From assembly GCF_010500915.1 (NCBI RefSeq), contig NZ_JAAAWP010000006.1, positions 28,801-92,800 on the forward strand: 64,000 nt of DNA, given 5' to 3'. The notes under the pieces were generated by a model. The model did no database searches. It was not told the DNA's origin and was given only the letters and a program-made list of their open reading frames with translations. This DNA is from Alteromonas hispanica (lineage in GTDB: Bacteria > Pseudomonadota > Gammaproteobacteria > Enterobacterales > Alteromonadaceae). The position numbers and the translations under genes are program-made. Below, piece by piece: positions 52,804-62,518 of this stretch. The first letter of the stretch is position 1, and every line of letters begins with the position of its first letter.

Positions 52804-54366
52804 CTACCACCAAGCGGTATAGAAAGCGATGAGAATGAAAATAACTGCAACAGCTGCAATGTTAAAACCTCTGGTGGTATGGAACTGCACCTCATCTAAA
52901 TGTACCGCGTTCTCATGCACACCTTTCTTCTCTAGAAGAGACACTACAACCGCCAGTGCAATACACAGTACAAACACAATTCCTACGCGATCTATAAATG
53001 GCAGTTCGGGCCAAAACTGTCTGAATACAATACTGAGAACAAAGGACCCCAAAGCTGCTAGCAAACCACCATTGGCGGTGGTTTTCTTCCAGAACATACC
53101 CAGAATAAAGAGAGCACAAATACCCGGAGTAAAGAACCCTGTAAATTCTTGGATATATTGGAAGGCTTGATCGAAGTTGCCAAGCAGCGGCTTCGCCGTG
53201 ATCATGGCAATAACAAGTGCCAGCAGGCTTACAGAACGCCCCACTTTTACATAATGGCTCTGTGTTTCGTTAGGACGCTTATCTTTGTATATATCCATAG
53301 TAAAAATAGTTGAAACGCTATTGGTCATAGAAGCAAGAGACGAAACTATTGCCGCAACTAGAGCAGCGAAAATAATTCCTTTCAAGCCAACAGGCATAAG
53401 CGTCATCAAACTGGGATAGGCCTGATCGGGTTTAGCAAGCTCTGGAACCAGTATAACTGCTGCGATACCCGGCAGCACAACAATAAGCGGCATGAGCAGT
53501 TTCAAAAAGGCAGCAAACGCAATACCTTTCTGAGCCTCTTGTAGACTCTTCGCAGCCAGTGTTCGCTGAATAATATATTGGTTAAATCCCCAATAAGACA
53601 GGTTCATTATCCACATCCCACCAATAAGAACAGATATGCCCGGTAAGTCCATATAGTGTGGGTTGTCTCTCGCAAGAATCATATCGAATTTACCAGGTAA
53701 CTGCTGCGTTAAGTCGATAAACCCTTGAATAGGGCCGGCGCCATCGCTTATTAAATTCAACGCAGTGTAAGAGAGAAATAGACCACCAAATACAAGCAGT
53801 ACCACTTGAATAATATCTGTAAATGCGACTGCTTTTAACCCGCCGTAAAGAGAATATGCTAAAGAAAATAGACCCAAAAATATCATGCCATACATCATAT
53901 CTACGCCGGCAATAGTATTAATAGCGAGTGCACCTAACCACAGTACAGCGGTTAAGTTGACAAAAACATATACCCCTAACCAAAATATTGCCATGACCTT
54001 GCGAACGCGATGATCGTAGCGCTGCTCCAAGAACTGAGGCATAGTGTAAATTTTGTGCTTTAAAAAAATAGGTAAGAAGAATTTGCCTACAATTATCAAC
54101 GTAATGGCAGCCATCCATTCATAAGATGCAATAGCCAGCCCTATCTGATAGCCCGAACCAGACATCCCAATAATCTGCTCTGCCGATATATTTGCAGCAA
54201 TCAGTGACGCGCCGATAGCCCACCAAGGTAAGCTAGATCCCGCTAAGAAATAGTCATTCGTATCTTTTTCGTGTCCCGCTTTCTCTCGGGAAACCCATGC
54301 AGCTATTCCGATAAGCGCGATAACGTAGATCACAAACAAGGTGATATCTAAGGTGGCTAATTTCAT
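52804..54366 (-). CDS. sglT: Sodium/galactose (glucose) symporter, vSGLT-like
   Basis: 520 residues with about 14 helices. Similarity to Vibrio vSGLT is strong: DYFLAGSSLPWWAIGASLIAANISAEQIIGMSG, ASYEWMAAITLIIVGK, GFNQYIIQRTLAAKS and AFQYIQEFTG. The galactose ligands Gln69, Glu88, Asn260, Lys294 and Gln428 of vSGLT all have visible equivalents. It imports galactose or glucose with sodium. It is read in the same direction as galK, 280 bp beyond it and after the galK terminator, so it has its own promoter. Confidence 0.93.
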   Translation of the reverse strand: MKLATLDITLFVIYVIALIGIAAWVSREKAGHEKDTNDYFLAGSSLPWWAIGASLIAANISAEQIIGMSGSGYQIGLAIASYEWMAAITLIIVGKFFLPIFLKHKIYTMPQFLEQRYDHRVRKVMAIFWLGVYVFVNLTAVLWLGALAINTIAGVDMMYGMIFLGLFSLAYSLYGGLKAVAFTDIIQVVLLVFGGLFLSYTALNLISDGAGPIQGFIDLTQQLPGKFDMILARDNPHYMDLPGISVLIGGMWIMNLSYWGFNQYIIQRTLAAKSLQEAQKGIAFAAFLKLLMPLIVVLPGIAAVILVPELAKPDQAYPSLMTLMPVGLKGIIFAALVAAIVSSLASMTNSVSTIFTMDIYKDKRPNETQSHYVKVGRSVSLLALVIAMITAKPLLGNFDQAFQYIQEFTGFFTPGICALFILGMFWKKTTANGGLLAALGSFVLSIVFRQFWPELPFIDRVGIVFVLCIALAVVVSLLEKKGVHENAVHLDEVQFHTTRGFNIAAVAVIFILIAFYTAWW

Positions 54367-54578
54367 AAAATTTCCCGAGTAACACTAGGGCCTTAAAACC
54401 TAGAGAGTGCAAAAATATTTGTTGACGCTGTTTTTATGGCGTTGCATTTTATGACATTAAAGAAAGCGTTATGCAAACGTCTAAGAAAGTTAACTGCACA
54501 AATCGTAGTACCACATCTTAGGGCGTGTTGAACTTAGCTGAACGCTTATCTAGTACTAGAGATAAATAGTACCAGAAA

Positions 54579-54606
54579 TAAAAAAGCCGCAATCAGATGA
54601 TGCGGC
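54579..54606 (-). terminator. Terminator of the galTK operon
   Basis: On the minus strand GCCGCA and TGCGGC form a stem around a 9-base loop, followed by TTTTTT. Confidence 0.85.
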
Positions 54607-54646
54607 AAGGGGCACAAATAAATTTTTTATAACGCCAATTATTACA

Positions 54647-55786
54647 TTAAGCAAACGCACCTTGTGTGGCAGTACATACGTAAATGTCTGCATGATAACC
54701 AGTTTTATCAAAGTAGCTTTTATCTACCACTTCCTTTACTGCATCTACGCTGTCCGTTGGGACTAGCGCAACTACGCAACCACCGAATCCTCCACCTGTC
54801 ATACGTACGCCGCCAGAACTTCCCAATAGCTCATCAATTATTGATACCAGATAATCGATAGGAGGTACGGTAATTTCAAAATCATCTCGCATAGATGCGT
54901 GAGATTGAGCCATGGCTTTACTTACCGTGGCAATATCACCTGCTTTCAGTGCATCACTTGCTGCCAATGTGCGAACGTTTTCCGTAATAATGTGTTTTGC
55001 TCTGCGATATACCACCTCCGGCATGTCAGATTTTGCTGCTTCTAACATTTCGATGGTAGCTTCGCGCAGCGAGGATACACCAAGTAATGACGCCCCACTT
55101 TCGCACTGCTCGCGACGCAGGTTGTATTCACTGTCTACCAAACCGCGTTTAACATTGGAGTTGATAATGACAATTTGATGAGTACTTGGCAGCGGAGAAT
55201 GCTCAATAGATAGCGACTGGCAATCGAGCAGCATCGCTTTACCTTCATTCCCCATAGCCGAGATGAGCTGATCCATAATGCCGCAAGAGCAACCCACAAA
55301 AGTGTTTTCAGCTTTTTGTCCAAGTAGCGCGGCTTTCACGCCATCTAACGGAAGTTTATAAAGCGAACTGATCGCTTTTAAAATTGCCACCTCAAAAGAG
55401 GCAGAAGAACTTAAACCCGCCCCCTGCGGCACATTACCGGTTACCAGTAAATTAGCACCACCAACAGTAGGAAAATCTTCTTTTAAAACCTTTACAACAC
55501 CCCGAACATAGTTTGCCCAGCCCTGTTCTTTGTCATATTGAATGTCGTTAAGCGAGAATTGGTTTCGTTGGTCTTCGTAATCTGTAGCGGTTACAACAAT
55601 AGTGTTGTCCCTGCGCTTAGATGCTGCAACCCAAGTACCGAAGTTGATTGCAGCTGGAAAAACAAAGCCACCATTATAGTCGGTGTGTTCACCAATAATG
55701 TTTACCCTGCCCGGTGCATGGGCAATAAGGGCTGGCACTTCGCCATAATGATGCTCAAAACTTGAAGAGAATATTTGGTTATCCAT
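54647..55786 (-). CDS. galK: Galactokinase GalK
   Basis: 379 residues (E. coli: 382). GHMP-kinase motifs are [16 protein letters not shown] (galactose binding), [17 protein letters not shown] (ATP loop) and [14 protein letters not shown]. It phosphorylates alpha-D-galactose at C1. ATG at 55786 (MDNQIF) is preferred to a start four codons earlier. It overlaps the galT stop by 8 bp, so they form one translationally coupled operon. Confidence 0.97.
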   Translation of the reverse strand: MDNQIFSSSFEHHYGEVPALIAHAPGRVNIIGEHTDYNGGFVFPAAINFGTWVAASKRRDNTIVVTATDYEDQRNQFSLNDIQYDKEQGWANYVRGVVKVLKEDFPTVGGANLLVTGNVPQGAGLSSSASFEVAILKAISSLYKLPLDGVKAALLGQKAENTFVGCSCGIMDQLISAMGNEGKAMLLDCQSLSIEHSPLPSTHQIVIINSNVKRGLVDSEYNLRREQCESGASLLGVSSLREATIEMLEAAKSDMPEVVYRRAKHIITENVRTLAASDALKAGDIATVSKAMAQSHASMRDDFEITVPPIDYLVSIIDELLGSSGGVRMTGGGFGGCVVALVPTDSVDAVKEVVDKSYFDKTGYHADIYVCTATQGAFA

Positions 55787-56834
55787 TCGTAATCTCACGT
55801 TTCTTATAATGCTTGCTAGAAAGCGCTTTTAATCTTTCTGCAGCTTGTTCTGGCGTTAAATCACGCTGTGCTTCTGCCATCATCTCATAGCCCACCATAA
55901 ATTTTCGCACACTGGCTGAACGCAGTAGCGGTGGGAAAAAGTGAGCATGTAAGGTCCATTCCGGATGCGCTTTTGAGTTAAACGGCGCACTGTGCCAACC
56001 CATAGAGTAAGGGAATGAAGTCTCAAATAAGTTGTCGTAGCGCGCGGTAATATCGCCAATAATTTGTGCAAGAGTTAATGACTGTTCTTTGCTTAACTCG
56101 TGCAATGCACACACATCAAAGCGAGGTAATAACAATGTTTCAAAGGGCCATGCTGCCCAATAGGGCACTACTACCACCCAATCATCGTTTTGACAAACAA
56201 CTCTTTTCTGTTTTGCAATCTCTTGCTGTGCGTAGTCGGCTAACAGGGCTCGACCATGTTCAGCGAAATAAGCGCTTAGCTGAACTTCTTTTTTGGCAGG
56301 GTCTGTTGGTAAGTGCTGCTGCGCCCACACTTGGCCGTGTGGATGAGGATTAGAACACCCCATCATTGCACCTTTATTTTCAAATACCTGAACCCATTGA
56401 TAATGTTGTCCTAGCTCTTGAGTCTGCGCTTTCCAGCACTCTACAACATCCAAACGTTCCTCATCGGTCAGTTCAGGCAGTGTTTTGCTGTGATCAGGAG
56501 AAAAGCAAATAACGCGGCTACAGCCTTGCTCGGTTTCAAACTGAAACAGCCCTTTCTTGTCACTCGCGGCTACTGTATCTTTTTTTAACGCGGCAAAATC
56601 GTTCTCAAAAACAAAGGTGCCTGTGTACTGAGGATTGACTTCACCGTTTACCCTTGTATTGCCGGGGCATAAATAACACGTAGGGTCGTACTGCGGTTTT
56701 TGTTCATTATTGGGCTCTTCAGACTGTCCTTGCCAAGGTCGCTTGGCACGATGAGGCGATACCAGCACCCACTCACCTAATAACGGGTTAAATCTTCGGT
56801 GTGGATCATTTGAAGGGTCGAATGGACCTGCCAT
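55779..56834 (-). CDS. galT: Galactose-1-phosphate uridylyltransferase GalT
   Basis: 351 residues (E. coli: 348). The zinc site CYLCPGN and the active-site HPH in [15 protein letters not shown], with RAKRPW and NDFAAL, identify the HIT-superfamily GalT. It swaps UMP between UDP-glucose and galactose-1-phosphate. It is the first gene of galTK, with a strong promoter and a GalR-type operator upstream. Confidence 0.97.
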   Translation of the reverse strand: MAGPFDPSNDPHRRFNPLLGEWVLVSPHRAKRPWQGQSEEPNNEQKPQYDPTCYLCPGNTRVNGEVNPQYTGTFVFENDFAALKKDTVAASDKKGLFQFETEQGCSRVICFSPDHSKTLPELTDEERLDVVECWKAQTQELGQHYQWVQVFENKGAMMGCSNPHPHGQVWAQQHLPTDPAKKEVQLSAYFAEHGRALLADYAQQEIAKQKRVVCQNDDWVVVVPYWAAWPFETLLLPRFDVCALHELSKEQSLTLAQIIGDITARYDNLFETSFPYSMGWHSAPFNSKAHPEWTLHAHFFPPLLRSASVRKFMVGYEMMAEAQRDLTPEQAAERLKALSSKHYKKREITNG

Positions 56835-56901
56835 AGTCGCTCTCTTTAAATATGAATGTAGTGCTACTCTTTTACTCTAAAATAATAAACTGCGCACTTG
56901 A

Positions 56902-56949
56902 GGTTAAACGTTTACCCAAAATCATATAGTAAAGACTGAAATTTATCAA
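56902..56949 (-). promoter_or_regulatory. galT promoter with overlapping GalR-type operator
   Basis: On the minus strand, TTGATA (56944-56949), a 17-bp spacer and TATGAT (56921-56926) form a good sigma-70 promoter. The expected start lies within the operator GGTAAACGTTTAACC (complement of 56902-56916), so a bound repressor would block initiation directly. Confidence 0.8.
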
Positions 56950-57016
56950 TGTTCGCAGAAAGAAAAATAAATGTTAATTTCAATAACATCTACATTAACC
57001 ACCTAATATCTGCTGG

Positions 57017-58039
57017 CTAACTCACAGAAAATACATAACAAATTTCCATATTTGCGGGCTTTTCCGGTGATGCTATGCAGCTTGGGAAATGAGGTTTGTT
57101 CGGGGAGTCTGGAAAATACTGAGGCTCAAGGCATAGGGCACCCATTTGCTTATCGTTTCTCAGGTTGCCGGTGTAAAACTGTAAGCCCGGTAATGTGGTG
57201 AACAGTTGCATTTTTAGCCCTGTATCTGCAGCAAATACCTGTGCTTGTGCCTGACCACTTCCATCATTATTTAGCACGTAGTTATGATCGTAACCGCCCA
57301 CAATATCAAATAGTTTATGGCTTGGCGTATTATGAACTCTATTCCCTATCTCAGTGGGCTCAGTGAAATCGAATGGCGTATTTTTCACATCAATAAATTC
57401 GCCTGTAGGTAAAAGTGTGGCATCTGCATCTGTTACTTTATTTGCATTTATCTTCAACACGGTGCTTTTTACCGAGTCTGCGTTACTCAATGTAAAATAA
57501 GCATGCTGAGTAAAACTAAGAGGCGTCGCTTTATCGGTAGTGGCGTGTATTGTAAGTCTTAGGGCGTTGTTATTGTCTAATGTATAGCGGGCCTTCACGA
57601 CAACATTACCAGGAAAGCCACCTTCTCCCTCTTCGCTGCGTAACGTTAGTTCTACACAAGCAGCATTGTCGTCGAAATGAGAGGTTGCCTCCCATATGCG
57701 CTTGTGAAAACCAGCGTTGCCACCGTGAAGGCAATGCTCGCCGTTATTTTTGTCAAGACGATACTCTTGTCCGTCAAGTGTGAAGCATCCATTACCAATA
57801 CGATTAGCATAACGTCCCACTATTGCGCCGCGGTAGCTTTCGTCGGCAATATAGTCGTTAAGGGAGTCGAAAGTTTGCACGCACTGCGTTGGCTTGCCAT
57901 TGGCATCAGGTAGATTGATTTCTTTGATAATTCCACCAAAGCTTAAAATCTTTACTTCCATGCTATTCGCATTTGTTAACGTAAACATGTCTACGGATTC
58001 ACCCTTAGCGCTACCGAAACCTGATACCTGAATATTCAT
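57017..58039 (-). CDS. galM: Aldose 1-epimerase (galactose mutarotase) GalM
   Basis: 340 residues. Family motifs are GGIIKEINLPDANG, VGRYANRIGNGCF, HCLHGGNAGFHKRIWE, the catalytic His in LSFTQHAYFTLS and the acid segment CLEPQYFPDSPNKPHFPSC. It converts beta- to alpha-galactose for galactokinase. It has no signal peptide. It lies 182 bp upstream of galT in the same direction, and galT has its own promoter in that gap. Confidence 0.95.
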   Translation of the reverse strand: MNIQVSGFGSAKGESVDMFTLTNANSMEVKILSFGGIIKEINLPDANGKPTQCVQTFDSLNDYIADESYRGAIVGRYANRIGNGCFTLDGQEYRLDKNNGEHCLHGGNAGFHKRIWEATSHFDDNAACVELTLRSEEGEGGFPGNVVVKARYTLDNNNALRLTIHATTDKATPLSFTQHAYFTLSNADSVKSTVLKINANKVTDADATLLPTGEFIDVKNTPFDFTEPTEIGNRVHNTPSHKLFDIVGGYDHNYVLNNDGSGQAQAQVFAADTGLKMQLFTTLPGLQFYTGNLRNDKQMGALCLEPQYFPDSPNKPHFPSCIASPEKPANMEICYVFSVS

Positions 58040-58472
58040 AATACTTTTAATGCCTTTTTCCGTTTGCGAGATAACATCACTAGTGTAAAGCCGTGGAGGT
58101 GTTGACCGATGTTTTTATCTGCCACTTGGCTAAATACAATCGTGTCAGTCAACGCATTGCTCTGTTTATAATTTATCGAACACACTTTTTACAATAAAAA
58201 GCGTTTATACCCAAGAAGATTAAGGGTATACGTTTTCAATAATGTGCAATTGTTGTGAAAGTATACGTTACAAACTAGAAACCACAACGTTCCAGCACAC
58301 TTGATGAAAGCGCTAACTAAAGCGTTAGAAATTTACCCATTTTTGTAAATATAATGTACGCTATAGCTTAAAAATGGCCTCCCCAATTGCGTTCCGCTCA
58401 TGCGTTTATAGAGCATTAAATAGCGCACTTGTCGTGTAAAACAAATATAAAAACAGAAAGTTGTAAAACAAA
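58040..58472. promoter_or_regulatory. Divergent control region between galM and the GalR-type regulator (433 bp)
   Basis: No gene is seen. Degenerate relatives of the 15-bp operator lie at 58225-58239 (GGTATACGTTTTCAA) and 58258-58272 (AGTATACGTTACAAA), and a half site GCGTTTATACCC at 58201-58212 mirrors GGGTATACG at 58224. The cluster suggests control of galM and autoregulation of the regulator, but the match is weaker than at the other three sites. Confidence 0.45.
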
Positions 58473-59474
58473 ATGGCGACGATAAAAGATATAGCTCAGG
58501 CGGCAGGTGTTTCACTTGCAACAGTGTCTCGCGTAATCAACGACGGACCGAAAGTGGGTAACGATACCCGCAAACGCGTAAAGAAGATTATGGAAGAAAT
58601 GGGCTATCGCCCGAACGCGAATGCTCGCGCGCTGGTTACCAAAAGAAGCGCTTCTCTTGGTGTTGTTATAGCAGAGTTGCACGACCCATTTTTCGCTATG
58701 TTAGCGCATGGGGTTGAATCGGTAACACGTAAAAATAACGTACAAATTCTTTTAAGTGCCGGCTCTATTGAAAAAGAGACCGAATTGCGCGCAATTGAAA
58801 CGTTACTAGAGCATCGTGTAGAAGCCATGGTTGTGCACAGTAAGGCCCTTGACGATAAAACCTTAATAGAATTTTCAAAACAAGTCCCTGGGTTTGTTCT
58901 CATTAACCGTTATATACCCGAAATTGCCAACAGATGCGTGTGGCTAGACAACGTAACTGGCGGGCGATTAATGGCTGAATACGCAATCAATCAAGGTCAC
59001 CAACACGTGGCGGTTATTAGTAGCCAATATCGTATAGACGACCCCAATCAAAGGCTTGAAGGCGTGCGCACAGCGATAAAGAACGCCAATTTAGTGTTAC
59101 CTGAAAGCATGATTGAATATGCAACGCCAGATCAAGAAGGTGGCGAACTGGCAATGCAAAATCTGCTAGCCACAGGCGCGAAATTTACCGCGGTTTTAGC
59201 CTATAACGATGCTATGGCATCGGGGGCGATGACCATGCTGCAAGACCACGGAATTGCCGTTCCAGAACAGGTATCGGTTATGGGTTATGACGACGTGTTA
59301 CTAGCTAAATATTGTCGACCTAAACTCACTACACTTCGCTATCCTGTAGAAATGATGGCATCGAAAGCGGCAGAACTTGCACTTAAATATGCTTCGGGGA
59401 AACAACCTGAGGAAGGTTTAACCTTTAAATATACGCCTACTATTATAAAACGAGATTCGGTGGTCAGGGTGTAG
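58473..59474 (+). CDS. LacI/GalR-family transcriptional regulator
   Basis: 333 residues. The DNA-binding start MATIKDIAQAAGVSLATVSRVI and hinge GYRPNANARAL are followed by a periplasmic-binding-protein-like sensor domain (SLGVVIAELHDPFFA, NDAMASGAMTMLQDHG, VSVMGYDDVLLAKYCRPKLTTL). Overall it is close to GalR/GalS. It is divergent from galM and is the obvious candidate to bind the GGTAAACGTWTMACC sites in the window, released by galactose. Confidence 0.92.
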   Translation: MATIKDIAQAAGVSLATVSRVINDGPKVGNDTRKRVKKIMEEMGYRPNANARALVTKRSASLGVVIAELHDPFFAMLAHGVESVTRKNNVQILLSAGSIEKETELRAIETLLEHRVEAMVVHSKALDDKTLIEFSKQVPGFVLINRYIPEIANRCVWLDNVTGGRLMAEYAINQGHQHVAVISSQYRIDDPNQRLEGVRTAIKNANLVLPESMIEYATPDQEGGELAMQNLLATGAKFTAVLAYNDAMASGAMTMLQDHGIAVPEQVSVMGYDDVLLAKYCRPKLTTLRYPVEMMASKAAELALKYASGKQPEEGLTFKYTPTIIKRDSVVRV

Positions 59475-59800
59475 CAACTGGTACACCTGTTCCCCTGTAT
59501 ACTTGCTGTTCTATTTGATGATGATAACGAAAGCCTTATTGCATTTTCTCTCGTTACAACCTTTAGTGCTATAGCGGTTATCCCCAATAAGGGAAAGTGC
59601 TTGATCCTTCACACAATAACGATCAAAAACACATAAGATCTGTAATATATTTGCTACAGGTATTGATTTTATTGACGTAACGTGATCGGATCAGTTGCAT
59701 CCTTCCGATCCAGATCTCGCGCCATTACTCACTGTTAACAGACTTACCAACAAGGTTTTCCACTATTTATCCACAAGCAAAAAAATGGGCCCCCGCCAAT
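59475..59800. other. Intergenic region after the GalR-type gene (326 bp)
   Basis: No gene and no clear terminator are seen. It has a loose inverted pair of GATC-rich sequences near 59683-59720 and one DnaA-box match (TTATCCACA, 59767-59775), which alone means little. Confidence 0.5.
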
Positions 59801-60661
59801 TTAGTTAGCGAGCTGTGATACAAAGCGTTTGTACTCTGCAATGGCAAAGTCTGAATTAAGTGTGGCGTTGTGGGTCGCCTCGGGGATGACAGAAAGGAGT
59901 TTTTTACTACTTGCACTGTCTGCAAGCAGCTGCTCACTAATTGGCTGCGGTGTAATTTTATCTCGGGCGCCTACAAGTAACCAAAGCGGCCCGTCAAAAT
60001 GCCTCAGAATAGGCGCAATTTGCATGCTGTGAACTTCGTCGTGTAACTTCATTGCGGTAAACGAATTCGAAAACCCGGGCACCATATTAGCTATGAGGTC
60101 AGAAATATTATTGAAAGCGCCGTCTAGCACAAGCCCGTCTATTTGCCGATTTGCAGCTACATAACTTGCAAAGTAACTGCCGATACCGCGCCCATGAACA
60201 ATAGTGGGAATAGAGGTGTCAAAAGCGCTTTCGACGTAATCAAACTGGGTAAGCGCATCCTGCTTAATGGCATTAATATTAAGCTTATCCGCCTTTTCAC
60301 TTGCACCAACCCCTTGGTAATCAAGCCATAAAATATTGGCTGGTAACTTTCCTAGCTGATGTATAACGCTGTTATTTTCTGATAGTGGCATTCTATTATC
60401 AGCGAAGAATACAATATTGACGATAGGATTAGCGTAAGAAACTGCAACACCGCGCAGGGTTTGTCCACCCTCGTTTTCAAGCTCTACAATACTTATACCC
60501 GCAGACAAATTATCTTTTTGAATAGCACTATGAAGCCGCGTTGTATCTAGTGGTTTAGGTGTGGTGTCTTGGTAAAAGAAGGCGCTGGGCGTAACGTTGA
60601 TTGCGCATCCAAATAGCAATAGGCAAGCAATGACAACAGAACAAACGTTTTTAAAAGCCAT
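59801..60661 (-). CDS. Alpha/beta-hydrolase-fold lipoprotein lacking the nucleophile serine
   Basis: 286 residues from ATG at 60661; longer in-frame starts reach 60748, but only this one puts a lipoprotein signal first (VVIACLLLFGC). The fold resembles YfhR/BAAT-like hydrolases: VNIVFFADNRMPLSEN, ILWLDYQGVGASEK and LVLDGAFNN. The elbow, however, reads VHGRGIGSYFA, with Gly where the nucleophile Ser normally stands (HGxSxG). The acid (VGARDKITPQ) and His (EATHNATLN) are kept. It may be inactive or binding-only. It ends 2 kb from uvrA and starts 92 bp beyond the MFS stop. Confidence 0.75.
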   Translation of the reverse strand: MAFKNVCSVVIACLLLFGCAINVTPSAFFYQDTTPKPLDTTRLHSAIQKDNLSAGISIVELENEGGQTLRGVAVSYANPIVNIVFFADNRMPLSENNSVIHQLGKLPANILWLDYQGVGASEKADKLNINAIKQDALTQFDYVESAFDTSIPTIVHGRGIGSYFASYVAANRQIDGLVLDGAFNNISDLIANMVPGFSNSFTAMKLHDEVHSMQIAPILRHFDGPLWLLVGARDKITPQPISEQLLADSASSKKLLSVIPEATHNATLNSDFAIAEYKRFVSQLAN

Positions 60662-60752
60662 ATTTGAAAGCCATGTTTGAAAGCAATAGCGAAAAACTAT
60701 CCGTGTTAATATGTTACTCATTAAAGCAGAGTAGTCTTTGCTTAACAAGCGG

Positions 60753-62114
60753 CTAAATAGGCCTAATCACCGCCCTCGCTTTTATTGCATCAAAATCTCT
60801 ATCTACCTTTAGATACACGGCATCACTCTGAGTATTGAAGGTGACTTCCAATACCCCCGGCACAGTAAGCAGTTGCTCTTTTAAGGTGTTCTGTGCACTA
60901 GCATCTGGATTCTCTACGTTCATCATAACCCGCTTTACGCGGCTTACTTCTTTGATCCCACTAATGATATAAAGCCAAAGTAATGTGCTAGCTGCACCCA
61001 CCATATAGGCAGTGTTAGGCGACCATACATCGGTGACCACGCCAGATATCATTCCACCTAAAAAAGCGCCAAAGAACTGAAAACTCGCATAAATTCCCAT
61101 GGCCGTGCCTTTTTGCCCAGCAGGAGCAATACTCGATACCAAGGCTGGAAAATTCGCTTCTAGATAATTAAACCCAGTGAAAAACAAAATAACGGCTGCT
61201 GTAGTTAGCCACCAGTTAGCGCTGCTTATGCCAAGGGCAAAAAATGCGCTACCCATAAACACGGCCCCTAATAGTAACAACGATTTAGGCGTACGACCTC
61301 GGGCTGCGCCCATCATAATGATAAGCCCAACTACAGAGGCGCCCAAAACGGGAAGATACATGCGCCAATGTTCGCTCAACGACATATCAAAATCGGTCAA
61401 TGTAACGGGGAGTTGTACGAACAATAGGGTAATGAGCATGTGTAGTATCAACACGCTCACATTTAGTCGCCACAATTGCTTTGATAGAATTAACTGGCCC
61501 AGCTGCCCCTTTTGCGGAAGGGTTTCGCCACTGCTTAAAGGTTCTGAGTTTGGCACGACCCACTTTACAAGTGGAATACACAAAATGGCTAACAGGCCCG
61601 TTACGGCGAACACCCCACTTAATCCAAAGCGGTTGGCAATAAGAGGGCCCACAATCACGGCTATATAAAACGAAAAGCCAATAGCAATACCAATAATAGC
61701 CAGTACTTTTGCTCGCTGGCTTTCCCGGCTCACATCAGTAGCGAGTGCCATTATAGCCCCGGCTATTGCTCCAGCTCCTTGTAAAATTCGCCCAACAATC
61801 ATCCACGCCATTGTATCGGCATTAGCTGCCACAAAACTACCTATGGCAAACACGCTCAATCCAAGCAGAATAACGGGTTTACGCCCCCATTTATCAGACA
61901 TCATCCCCATGGGAATTTGCAGTGCTGCCTGAGTCAAGCCATAGCCGCCCACCGCTAGCCCTACCAGCAAAGGAGAATAATCTGGATAGTCCATCGCAGC
62001 CACGGCTAACACAGGCATGACCATGAAAAGGCCTAACATTCTTAAAACATAAACAGAGGCTAGCGCAAGCGCTGCGCGTAATTCCAAGGCGTTCAAAGCG
62101 TCTGAGTTCCTCAA
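60753..62114 (-). CDS. yajR: MFS transporter, YajR-like
   Basis: 453 residues (E. coli YajR: 454). Twelve helices are followed by a C-terminal ferredoxin-like YAM domain (about 385-453: LKEQLLTVPGVLEVTFNTQSDAVYLKVDRD). Motif A reads GMMSDKWGRKPVILLGL. It is probably a proton-driven exporter; the substrate of YajR is not firmly known. An MFS gene of this kind lies beside uvrA and ssb in Pseudomonas too, so it belongs to the older backbone. Confidence 0.82.
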   Translation of the reverse strand: MRNSDALNALELRAALALASVYVLRMLGLFMVMPVLAVAAMDYPDYSPLLVGLAVGGYGLTQAALQIPMGMMSDKWGRKPVILLGLSVFAIGSFVAANADTMAWMIVGRILQGAGAIAGAIMALATDVSRESQRAKVLAIIGIAIGFSFYIAVIVGPLIANRFGLSGVFAVTGLLAILCIPLVKWVVPNSEPLSSGETLPQKGQLGQLILSKQLWRLNVSVLILHMLITLLFVQLPVTLTDFDMSLSEHWRMYLPVLGASVVGLIIMMGAARGRTPKSLLLLGAVFMGSAFFALGISSANWWLTTAAVILFFTGFNYLEANFPALVSSIAPAGQKGTAMGIYASFQFFGAFLGGMISGVVTDVWSPNTAYMVGAASTLLWLYIISGIKEVSRVKRVMMNVENPDASAQNTLKEQLLTVPGVLEVTFNTQSDAVYLKVDRDFDAIKARAVIRPI

Positions 62115-62518
62115 AGGTTACTGTGCGAAAATAACGACGGCGAAGTGTAGCATAAATTGATGGTATGCCCATGAAGGTTAAAACTGATTAATGTCATCGT
62201 TTATTTCATCCTTCTTAACAATTGCGTTTGCTACAGAGAACTAAAAAAGGGACACACATAACATCACACTCTCGTTTCTGCACGAATACAACTAAAAAGG
62301 ACACGCATAACATCACACTCTCGCTTCTGCACGGATACAGCTAAAAAGGACACGCATAACATCATCCTTTCGCTCCTGCACGAATATCGCCACGCATAGC
62401 AAGATGAAGGTGATCTCCCCAAGTTTCAAGGAGTATAACTTGAATGCCATATCACTTTAGTTGACACCTATGGCATACTGTTTCCTTTAACTCAGATTCT
62501 TTTTCTCATTAGGCTTAA
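62115..62518. other. Divergent region between the MFS gene and uvrA (404 bp)
   Basis: It holds the three-copy repeat at 62241-62389 and must hold both promoters. CTGT followed by 8 bases and ACTC near 62478-62493 is only half a LexA box. No gene is seen. Confidence 0.6.
62241..62389. repeat. Three tandem repeats of about 49 bp
   Basis: Units start at 62241 (51 bp), 62292 (49 bp) and 62341 (49 bp). Each begins CTAAAAAGG, passes ACACGCATAACATCA and ends CTGCACGAATAC. Units are about 85-95% alike by eye, there are no spacers, and the unit is not coding. Confidence 0.88.

Noticed and set aside
54472..54486. GalR-type operator upstream of the sglT-like gene
   Set aside because: About 10 of 15 positions match and the right half is poor; kept only as a weak hint in the regulon finding.
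59767..59775. DnaA box TTATCCACA
   Set aside because: A single 9-mer without a cluster or A/T-rich unwinding region; expected by chance.
62241..62389. CRISPR-like array
   Set aside because: Only three head-to-tail units with no spacers between them.
62478..62493. LexA box upstream of uvrA
   Set aside because: Only CTGT is kept; the second half reads ACTC instead of ACAG.
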